Assembly (NCBI GenBank): GCA_014084085.1 | Contig: NPFB01000151.1 | Span: 93,836 to 136,973, forward strand | DNA length: 43,138 nucleotides | Direction of reading: 5' to 3' | DNA from: Hondaea fermentalgiana | Lineage: Eukaryota; Sar; Bigyra; Thraustochytrida; Thraustochytriidae | Shown here: in pieces, positions 18,683-27,300 of the stretch | Layout: every line of letters begins with the position of its first letter | Position numbering within the stretch: the first letter of the stretch is position 1 | Program-made: the position numbers and the translations under genes | The notes under the pieces: generated by a model | Seen by the model: the letters and a program-made list of their open reading frames with translations, nothing else | Databases searched by the model: none | What the model was told of the DNA's origin: nothing

Positions 18683-21600
18683 TTACAGCTTCTTGCTTTT
18701 GTTGTTTTTCTTCATCTTTTGCAAGGTTGTTGATCGTGTAGATTTGGCCATCTTTTGACCAAGACACGAGAGCATGGGGACCGCAGCGTCAGCAACGGAA
18801 GCACGCACAGGAGCGCGCACTTCCTCAGTTGTCTTACGAGCAGCTGCCTCCGCAGCTGCGGCAGACTCCGCTTTCGAAATATAATGAACCTGCGTCCAGT
18901 CGCCACCTCGAAAAGGATTCCCACGGTACCGCGGCTGAGGGCCCTCCAACGCATCCGCAGCAGCAGCGAGTTCTTTGCTTGCACCCTGAGCTTGTTGCGT
19001 CGCATCTGGACCGATGCGTGCCAACGTCTTGCGTTGCCGACCTTGCTCAAGAATTGCCTCCCGTAGTAAAAGCTGGGCCCTGGTGTGGTCGCTTCTGCGG
19101 GCAACTTTGGCCTGACGAGAGAGGTAGGCCAAATGCCAGCCATGCTTGACGCTCGCGACTTTGGTAAAATACGACATGGTCGATGCCGTTAGCACATTCG
19201 CAACTTGATCAGCTGCCAAGACGTACACTTCAGATTGGCACTTACTGACGAGTCGCTCACGCGATAACTGCTTGAGAAATTTTTCGTGCCCGCAGCAATA
19301 TCCTTCGCCAAATGTCTCGCCAGGGCCCAGCTCTGCAAGCACGATGCCAGTTTGCTCGCGCGAGTGGACTTCACACGCGCCATCGCGCAGGACCACGAGC
19401 AGGCCCGTGCAATCAATTTCCGCATTGCGTGGAACTTTGCGCAGCTGCATTAAAGTCGTCAAGCTCGCGAGTTCACGCGGGTACGCGCTCTCAAAGACTG
19501 TCGAGCGCTCAAGCATGATCAATTTGCCTTGCAATCGCAGCTCGGGTGGCCACAGCTTGCGGTACCAAAACCCTGGAAGCGAGAGCACTACGGTGCGGCC
19601 GACGCTTCGCACTGTTGCGTGCTGCGCCACGGACAGCGCCAAAGCCGCCTCCAGCACCGTTTCACCTGACTTGAATATGGTGGTCCCGCCTTCACCCTCT
19701 TCACCGCTGGAAGCGATCTCCTGCACGCTACCCTTGACGATAATGTACATTCTGCGCGCTGTGTCTCCTTTGTGCGCGATAACTTGGCCAGGCGTGAGCA
19801 CTGTATAGTCGAGGCGCTCGCATATTGCGTTTAGAGGACCATTCCCAAGTGCGCGGAGCGCCTTTCCAATCTCCAAAGTATCCAGGATCGCGCGAATTCC
19901 TCGAATGTGGTCCACAAGGTTGAGAGCGCTCCGATTCGCAAGCTTTGTTTTGGCCAAATTTGGTTGAAAGACCAACGACTTGAGATGCAGGCGCAATGTT
20001 TCTTCGAAATCGTCACGCAAAAGGGTTAGGAAGAGACAAGGCTCCACCGTTATAGCCGTCCCGGTTCGGGTCGTAGCGTTCGGCAGCAAAGCCATCTCCC
20101 CAAAAGAGTCACCCATCGAGAGCTCGGCAGCGAGGTCCCCAAAATGAAAATTGAGCACATGGAAGTCTTCCACGCTGCCCAAACGAAAGGTGCCTGTCTT
20201 GAGACCTGTTATGCACTGCCGCAAGTTCAGTTTTGGCTGAGTCCTTTGACGCCTCAACGCGCGCACAGCGGACGCAGCTCCCGGGAGAGCATCGCTATCT
20301 TCAGGCGTGGCTGCTTTGCGGATCTGTACCGAGCCTCGAAGAATAATGTATAGCATGTCCCCCTCGTCGCCTTGCTGAAAGAGAAGATCGGCCGCTGGAC
20401 ACGCCTTGCATCGCACAAGCTGCGAGAGACGCTGCATCACCGCAGGCTCGTGCGATAACTGCTTGAGGAAGCCAATGCGCATAAGTAGATTCTCGAGCGC
20501 CTGCGACTCGCCCACACTGCGCTGCGCCAGGGGTTTTTGGACAATCTCTTTCACGAGATCAGGCAAAATTACGCTCTGGTTGTCTTCCACCATCCTGTGA
20601 ATCACTGCTGTGTCCAAAATACAAAGTTCTGTGAGTCCTCGCGTGACTCCACTGGCGCTGCGCTGCCATTCTTGAGCAATGCCGGAACGAAGGCGGCCGA
20701 CCTCGTGAGGATTCGCTCGCCGGAGCATCTGACCAACGACCACGACATCCACACACGACCCGAGCTGGGACTGCGCCTCGTTCACACGTGACCCAACCAA
20801 AAGATTCTTGTCTTGTACACTCTGCGAATCGCGCTGATGCACCGAAACAGCCCCGGAGAGGACCACAAAGGCAGTGGTTGCCTCATCCTCTTCGCGAAAG
20901 ATAAGAGTTCCTGCTTCCAAGCGTTCGTACCGCAGTTCTGAACAAAGTAGTCGCCGTGCGCGAGTGTTGAGATGCTGGAAAAACTCGACGTTCGCTGACC
21001 ACTCCACAAGGGCTCCAACGTCCTCGGAGCTACGCAGCGCAGGAGGGCGTCTCAGGGCCTCGAGCAAGTCTGGCGTCAGCTCGCTGTGATGCTTCAGCTT
21101 GCGCTCCTCCCAACACATGTTCAGCTGAAAAATTCGTGCATACTCGCCGTATCCGATGGCAAGAAGGCAGCACGCCTCGCGCGCAATGACGCTCGCTGAG
21201 CGTCCGGCCTTTCGGACCATTGCTGCCTCGCCAAACGCGTCTCCGGGCTGCAAAAGAAGAACGCATGAGCCAAAAGAGGCTCTGTAGTCCCCGATCCGTC
21301 GCGCAGGCTGCTCGAACGGGAGTTTCAGGACTGATGCCGATCCGCACAGCACGAGGTAGTATTTGTCTGCGCGAACATCGCCTTGTCTCACAATCAGCTC
21401 GCCGGCACTGTACATTTCCAGCTTGGCATTGCGGCAAATCTCTTTGCGCGTTGCTGGAGGGAGCTGAGAGAAGGAAGCCATGTTTCGGAGTCGATGCGCG
21501 ATTGCACTGAGGTCTGCATCCGTTCGATGCTGGCGCGCTAGCGAGAAAAAGTGGCCCATCGGCGTTCCTGACTTGGTCCGTCGTCTTGTTTCCGGCTCAA

Positions 21601-23734
21601 GCTTGCGTGCTCCCAGCGTTTCGCGCAAAAGCGACGATGGAATAACCAGCGCAAGACAACCCGTGACTTTGTCGGCAACAAGCTGCGCGTCTTCGTCGTC
21701 AGCATGATCTGCCTGGTCAAAGACTGTTCGCCCGCAGCTGTGGCTCTGCGATGCTCGTAAAAGGTTGCCTTCGCACAACACATTTCCGAACTCCAAGCGC
21801 GTCAGACAAAGCTCGCCTCTGGCGTTCTCACGCCATTCGGAACTCAGTCGACTCGTCACCGCAGCCACGGTACTTTTGCGGAAGCGATCCACAAAGTTTT
21901 CCGCGTCCAAAACCTGCTGCGAAGCACTTGAGCGTCGCCGTCGTTGTGCTTTCACATGTTTCACGAAACCTGGGCGAATTTTTTGCGCGCCATGAACAGA
22001 TCCCGGTGGTTTCGACGCATCAAACTTGGAGATCCGCATGCTAGCGAACTTGTTCCCCTTCCTTTGAGGCGACGATTCAATCTTAGGCAACTCGCCGTGA
22101 TGAGACACCGTCGAAACGAGCCTTCCATCATCATCACTGTCATCATCATCGTTACTATCGTCATCATCGTCGTCGTCATCGTTGCCGTTTCCCTCAGTTC
22201 CGTCGCCATTGTCATTGAACTCATGTTCAAACGTGTTCGCGAAAAAATCAAACCCTTCCGCATCAGCACCTTCTGTGCGGACGATGACACCAGGGGGGGC
22301 GACATCTGTGTTTCCCTGTGTCGAAGTGGCGAGCGCGTTGCTAATCATGTTCTTCCAACTCTTTGGAGGTTTTGTATTGTCCGTGCCGGAGTCTCTGTTC
22401 GCGCCGATGCGCTTGAAAATGCTGGTCAGACCAAGTGTGCTCGTCTTCAAGCGAAACTTTTTCTGGCAACGCAGGCCGCACCACCAAAGATCCTCAGTCT
22501 TGAAGAAGCCTTTTAGCTTGAGCAAATTTGCGTTTGCGTCCGTGCTTGGACGCCGGTCCATGGGTGCCTTTGTCGTCACTTGTATTGAGCCTCGAAGGAC
22601 GAGCAAGATGCCGTCTGCTTTGACTTCCTCGCCTGGAGAGAAGTTGTGCAACTCCGCTTTGGAACACACCGTGGCGGCAAGCTTCTCAGGCAACAGCTGA
22701 AGCAGTGGCGCCTGGAGGATGAAAGCACTTGTTGCCGAGCGCTTGCACTCCTCCGCTGCGCGTTCATCCATTTTGTCCGCTGCACCAATGATGGAAGAAG
22801 TCGCTATTCGCGTCGCTTCGAGTGCAGCCCGGAGACTTTCGTGCGTTTCCTGCTCGGCAGCCTTGAGTTGCTGAAAAGCGCTCACGCTCAGCTGCAAGAG
22901 GACGCAACGCGAGGCAGCTTGCGCGGTGAACTCGCGTTCGGCTCCGGGCTGTAGTAAAGATCGCTGTCCAACAGCGTCTCCCGCGTAGAGCGTCGTAAAT
23001 ACATTGGGCTCGCCGCTTTCGCTGAGAGCTTCCTCAACGAGATGTACTGCGCCTTGCAAGAGAATAAACATGCCAGGGAGATTCCGATCTCGGATTCGAT
23101 AGATATCTTCTCCCTGATCAACAACCACAACTTGGAGAGCTCTGGCCACGTGCATTCGAGCGTTCGTGCTCAGGTCTTGGAACAAGGCAAAAGCACGCAG
23201 CCATGCCTCGAGCAGTCCAACATCAAGTTCTGTCCGGAGCCACGGTTCTTTGACGAGCCCCTTGCGAAGTCTTGTCGCGATCTCATGGCTAATAGTACAC
23301 TCGCGGATCCGTTCTTCTCGAAGAAAGCGTTTCTGCTCAAGAATAGCATCCTCGGTGGCACCAAGAGCAGCGTTCTGCCCACTGTTCTTTGGTTTGGCAA
23401 TCGCTCCAAGCTCTTTTGCGATTTGTGCCGGTTCTACCGGCGTGAAGCCATGCTTGGTATGCTTTGCGAGCGCCTGGATTGTGTCGGCGCATTTGCGTTT
23501 GTAGACTTCATCAACCTCTGGCCTCGCTGGCGCCCGCGGTCCCTGACTCTCGTCGCCTGGGTCCTCGCTGCAGAGGCTCAGCCGTCGTTGTTTCCGCCAC
23601 GACGGGTTCGTGTTTTTGCTCTCATGCTCAGCAACTTCTTTGGCGAGCTGCTTGGCGAGCTCGTGTGAAAAACTAATCGTCTGCCTGCGCGTTGCCAGTC
23701 TGCTTCGCCGACGTGACTGCGCAGACGGCAGCAT
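18683..23734 (-). CDS. Large protein with about seven tandem cyclic-nucleotide-binding-like domains
   Basis: The 1683 residues contain repeated CNB beta-barrels: about 182-295, 338-395 continuing at 640-705, 751-875, 914-1050, 1087-1250, 1290-1395 and 1410-1520. The phosphate-binding cassette is best kept in domain 3 (FGEAAMVRKAGRSASV) and domain 5 (FGEMALLPNATTRTGTA), partial in domain 7 (FGEGYCC), and lost in domain 1 (VGQRSLL) and domain 6 (VLEAALA). Typical entry strands are visible, for example YSAGELIVRQGD, LLFQQGDEGDMLYIILRGSV and VIAHKGDTARRMYIIVKGSV. Domain 2 is split by an insertion with an Asp run (about 519-536). A PKA-type RRLS site is at 50-53. There is no kinase, channel or GEF domain and no membrane segment; the C-terminus is Ala/Lys-rich. 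It may be a cyclic-nucleotide or nucleoside sensor scaffold. The function is not recognised. Confidence 0.85.
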   Translation of the reverse strand: MLPSAQSRRRSRLATRRQTISFSHELAKQLAKEVAEHESKNTNPSWRKQRRLSLCSEDPGDESQGPRAPARPEVDEVYKRKCADTIQALAKHTKHGFTPVEPAQIAKELGAIAKPKNSGQNAALGATEDAILEQKRFLREERIRECTISHEIATRLRKGLVKEPWLRTELDVGLLEAWLRAFALFQDLSTNARMHVARALQVVVVDQGEDIYRIRDRNLPGMFILLQGAVHLVEEALSESGEPNVFTTLYAGDAVGQRSLLQPGAEREFTAQAASRCVLLQLSVSAFQQLKAAEQETHESLRAALEATRIATSSIIGAADKMDERAAEECKRSATSAFILQAPLLQLLPEKLAATVCSKAELHNFSPGEEVKADGILLVLRGSIQVTTKAPMDRRPSTDANANLLKLKGFFKTEDLWWCGLRCQKKFRLKTSTLGLTSIFKRIGANRDSGTDNTKPPKSWKNMISNALATSTQGNTDVAPPGVIVRTEGADAEGFDFFANTFEHEFNDNGDGTEGNGNDDDDDDDDSNDDDDSDDDGRLVSTVSHHGELPKIESSPQRKGNKFASMRISKFDASKPPGSVHGAQKIRPGFVKHVKAQRRRRSSASQQVLDAENFVDRFRKSTVAAVTSRLSSEWRENARGELCLTRLEFGNVLCEGNLLRASQSHSCGRTVFDQADHADDEDAQLVADKVTGCLALVIPSSLLRETLGARKLEPETRRRTKSGTPMGHFFSLARQHRTDADLSAIAHRLRNMASFSQLPPATRKEICRNAKLEMYSAGELIVRQGDVRADKYYLVLCGSASVLKLPFEQPARRIGDYRASFGSCVLLLQPGDAFGEAAMVRKAGRSASVIAREACCLLAIGYGEYARIFQLNMCWEERKLKHHSELTPDLLEALRRPPALRSSEDVGALVEWSANVEFFQHLNTRARRLLCSELRYERLEAGTLIFREEDEATTAFVVLSGAVSVHQRDSQSVQDKNLLVGSRVNEAQSQLGSCVDVVVVGQMLRRANPHEVGRLRSGIAQEWQRSASGVTRGLTELCILDTAVIHRMVEDNQSVILPDLVKEIVQKPLAQRSVGESQALENLLMRIGFLKQLSHEPAVMQRLSQLVRCKACPAADLLFQQGDEGDMLYIILRGSVQIRKAATPEDSDALPGAASAVRALRRQRTQPKLNLRQCITGLKTGTFRLGSVEDFHVLNFHFGDLAAELSMGDSFGEMALLPNATTRTGTAITVEPCLFLTLLRDDFEETLRLHLKSLVFQPNLAKTKLANRSALNLVDHIRGIRAILDTLEIGKALRALGNGPLNAICERLDYTVLTPGQVIAHKGDTARRMYIIVKGSVQEIASSGEEGEGGTTIFKSGETVLEAALALSVAQHATVRSVGRTVVLSLPGFWYRKLWPPELRLQGKLIMLERSTVFESAYPRELASLTTLMQLRKVPRNAEIDCTGLLVVLRDGACEVHSREQTGIVLAELGPGETFGEGYCCGHEKFLKQLSRERLVSKCQSEVYVLAADQVANVLTASTMSYFTKVASVKHGWHLAYLSRQAKVARRSDHTRAQLLLREAILEQGRQRKTLARIGPDATQQAQGASKELAAAADALEGPQPRYRGNPFRGGDWTQVHYISKAESAAAAEAAARKTTEEVRAPVRASVADAAVPMLSCLGQKMAKSTRSTTLQKMKKNNKSKKL

Positions 23735-23970
23735 GGCTCAACCAAGCTCGCCTGCCAGTCTGTCTGTCTGCCTGCCTGCCTCCCTGCTTGCCTAGAGCGA
23801 CTGCACGAGGCTTGCTCCGTGACAAATCGCCACATGCACCTGCACGTGCGCGAGGCATCTGATCGCTCTTTGTCAAATTTCACTCCACCCCATCTTTTCT
23901 CGTTCCTGTCGTCGGCCCGCCTTGGTACTACGAGGCCATGAGGCCAATCAATATTCCTGCTGGCTGGGGA

Positions 23971-24000
23971 CCCACCCCACCCACCCACCCACCCCCACCC
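23971..24000 (-). promoter_or_regulatory. Strong G-quadruplex-forming motif
   Basis: On the minus strand this is seven runs of three or more G separated by single T, of the type GGGTGGGTGGGTGGG, a very stable quadruplex class. It lies on the coding strand of the CNB gene, about 237-266 bases upstream of its ATG, so it is in the promoter or the 5' UTR. Confidence 0.75.
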
Positions 24001-24211
24001 AGCAATGGCTGATAAATCATACGCCGACACAGCGGCTGAAAGGAAAAATCATAAAAGGCTGAATCTGCAGACGTCAAATGCTAGACCCACACACGCACGA
24101 AGGCGATCATCAATTCGGCGCCGACGGCGCTCGATTATAAGCCGACGATAAGCTAAGATGAGCTTAGGTGGGTTCGTTGCTGTGCGGGTTCGACCTTCAA
24201 GTTCAAGTTGA

Positions 24212-24285
24212 GTGCCAGTGCCAGTGCCAGTGCCAGTGCCACGGTGCCAATGACTGCCAGTGACTGCCAGTGACTGCCAGTGCCA
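24212..24285. repeat. GTGCCA hexamer and TGACTGCCAG decamer tandem repeats
   Basis: Five GTGCCA copies (24212-24241) are followed by three TGACTGCCAG copies (24251-24280) and a final TGCCA. The two units share TGCCAG, so one probably arose from the other. They lie within 100 bases of the 3' end of the adaptin-like gene. Confidence 0.85.
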
Positions 24286-24311
24286 CAAACTGCGTAACGG
24301 ATAGGTGTGAA

Positions 24312-27300
24312 CTAGGTGTGTACTCCTCCTCCTTCGTGGGTATCTTTGGGGCAAAAGGACCTGATAAAGTAGTCGAGTACGCTCGCCTCAGCCCACGCGT
24401 TGTGCAGCTCCTCCGATGCGCAGCGCAGATCCCAAGTGATCGACAGGTTCATGCCATTTGAAGGCGGGCGGGCGCGACTCAACGTAAGTGTCACCATGAG
24501 CGCAAAAGACGCGCCTTCCCATGTCGATCCGGCAAAGGCGCAGTGCCCCACATAATCTGGAATGAGTTCGGGTTCCATGATCACTCGGGACAAATTGCCG
24601 CACGCACAATCGACCTCTTCCATGGTCGCGCATAGCGCGGAAGATGCGGTTCCTTGCGTGTTGCCCGCCAAGACATGTTCGGTGAGCGTTGAATGCGAAT
24701 GCTTGAGTTCTTTCCAAAACGCACGGAATCGTCGAAGATCGACCCATCCTCCGTAGCGACGGGGCAGTCCAGCCGTGTGCCAAGACGAGGCGCGCATTCC
24801 TGATGGAGATGCGTCAATAGGCAAACAAAACAATGATACCGGCAGCTGAACCGGAGGAAAGGTCAAAGCTGTGTCACCCAGCGAAATGCAAAGGTGCAAA
24901 AAACGAGGTTGCACGTCTATGCTAGGCTTTGCGCGTCGTACAGGTCTGCGATTTTGGTCTATGGTGCTAGCGCCGGATGCCCCGTCCCTTTTACCTTGCG
25001 ATAGATCAATCGATCCACGAAACCCTTCCTCTGACAGGGCACTCATTTCGCTCAAGCTACGCCCTCCTTTGAAACGCGCGCGAAAGCTTGCGCCGTTCAA
25101 ACTTCCAGCAAGTCCCGCGGCGCCCCCGCCATTAGATGCGCTACTGTTTCCTTCCTCGGCACCACCATTGGAGCTTGCACTCGAAGCTCCAAAGAGAGAG
25201 CGCTTCCCAGAAACGGGAATGCTAGGACGCTTGAGACGCCTCGACGGCAACGTCAGACTGCCACGGCGGGACACCTTTTCATGAGCGGATGAGCCCGCCG
25301 ATGATTTCGAAAGATCGCCCTCTGGGCTGTCCAAGACTGCCTTGAATGATTTTCCACTGGCACGTTTTTGCGCCGAGGCAATGCGCGAGGCGACGACTTC
25401 TGCCAAAAGATCAGCGTCGTTTGCGGGACTGCCGAAGGCGGTCGAGCGTGCTGGCGCCCGCCGCAACTCCTCGGACAAATCACGGGACGAATCAATTTTT
25501 ATCACAAAGTAGGCGGCTCCGCACCCATGCCCGGGAGAAAGGGGGCCAAATACGTTCTTTTGTGCCTCGATCGCCTCGATCCAGCATGGCCCGTCGCATC
25601 CCAGCTCGATTGTCACATCACTCGTCAGTACATTTGAGGTCGCATTGCACAAGTCAACGCGAATGGCTGCTTCATGGCGCAACGGGAGCGGCGTGCAAGT
25701 GAGCTCAATCGTTAATGGGTCCCATACTCCGCCCACACTCGTCCGGTAGACGACTGGCGCTTGCGCGTCTGGACCCACACACCAGCGCTCGCGGTGATTG
25801 CCCTTGACTTCTTCCGTTTCTTGCTGCGCTTCTTCTTCTTCTCCTTCTTCGCCTCCGTCATCGTCATCGCCAAAGCCTCCCTCTTCTATTGATGTTGCTG
25901 CCAATGTACCAAATTCGTCACGCCTTTGTTTCGCAAAACCCTCGCGGGCGAGAAGCGCAAAAGAACCATCTAGAGGTGCTTGCAATTGGGCAAGAACCTC
26001 CGCAGGGACCTGACGCACGAGATCAAGTCTGCGGCGAGCAACAACGATCTCACTGACAAGCACGCTCTCCTCAAATGACGCCAAAAGAGCATCCACGCTC
26101 GAGGCAAGAACAGTAGCGCGTGTAATCATGGCAACGGAAGCATCAATGAGCGATCGCGCGGAATCGAGGTGCTCTTGCGTACAAGCAGAGCCTCCGAGGC
26201 GGTCTGAAAGCTCCAAATGAAGAGCATTCACTAGGGACTCACCGACAGCTCTTACGGGATCCGTAAGATTTTCCGTGGGGGAATCCGCAAGGTCGTCGCG
26301 ACTTGCTAAAAGCGAAACGCCACGGCAAAGTACCAAGAGCATATGCACCTTGCGCCCAGGTCCGTCGAATCCGCCAAAGTCAATGTTGAAGTCCACCATG
26401 CGCTGCAAGAGAGCCCAAAGCCGCCCAAAGGCCCCTGACCGGTATGGGGAACTCAAGGGAAGCTTCCCCGCACGTATAATGAGCGCGTCCAGCAAGTCCA
26501 GATATACTGCCCCTGCGTCCAAAGCAATGGAAGGGGTCCGCCACGTGAGACAAAGATTCAAAAGCTCCAGCGCGCGTAGTGAAGCATGCAAGACCCAGGC
26601 CCCAGGCCCAAACGACCGCCTCTTCTGTGCGCCAACGCGCAAGAGGGCATCAAGTAAGCTGGAGCAGAGCGCATGACGCACAAAGTCGTCTTTGGCATCT
26701 TCGCGCAGCATTTCGTGAATCACACCCGGCTCTTCAGCCGATACGACTGCCCAAAAGCCGTCTGCATCCGCACAGAGGGTCAAAAGCGCGTGCCAGAGGC
26801 CTCGCAGCTTCTCGAGCTGCGCTTCTCGTGGTACTGACATGCCTTGGCCCTTGACAATATTTGAGGGGGATTCGCGTCCGCCAGCAGTAGCACCCTCACT
26901 CGATAGACTTGCGGGGCTTTCATCAGCAAATGCTGCACAAGTGCGCGGCATGGCGAGCGCAAACTCTCGAATCGTAAAGCACAGGTATTTGGCACGAAGG
27001 TCTTTGCCAAGACCATACGGAAGCGACGTACAGCAATGCTCCAGCGCTTCAAGCGTCCTAAGATGAAAGTGCGCGCGCTCCCTGTCTTGAAGTAAAGACC
27101 CGCCAGATCCCGATCGGAGGCCCTTGAGCCCACGACAAAGGCCACGGCACACCTCGTGCAAGGCTCGTGTTTGGAAAGAACTTGAGTGACCGAGCAATAG
27201 AGCCTCGCACGAATGTGACAAACCGAGTATATGCTCCGCGGCACATACAGTTGCAAATGGATGGCGTGGCGAGATAACCCATGCACGGAGGACATTTTCA

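Larger units (their letters stand above)
23735..24311. other. Intergenic region with G-quadruplex motif and TGCCAG repeats
   Basis: Promoter side of the CNB gene and 3' side of the adaptin-like gene, both on the minus strand. It contains CTGT/CTGCC repeats (about 23756-23790), a C-rich tract (23971-24000) and two small tandem repeats (24212-24285). No gene is seen. Confidence 0.65.

Noticed and set aside
18683..23734. CNB protein as a cyclic-nucleotide-gated channel or PKG
   Set aside because: No transmembrane helices, pore or protein kinase motifs are present in the 1683 residues.
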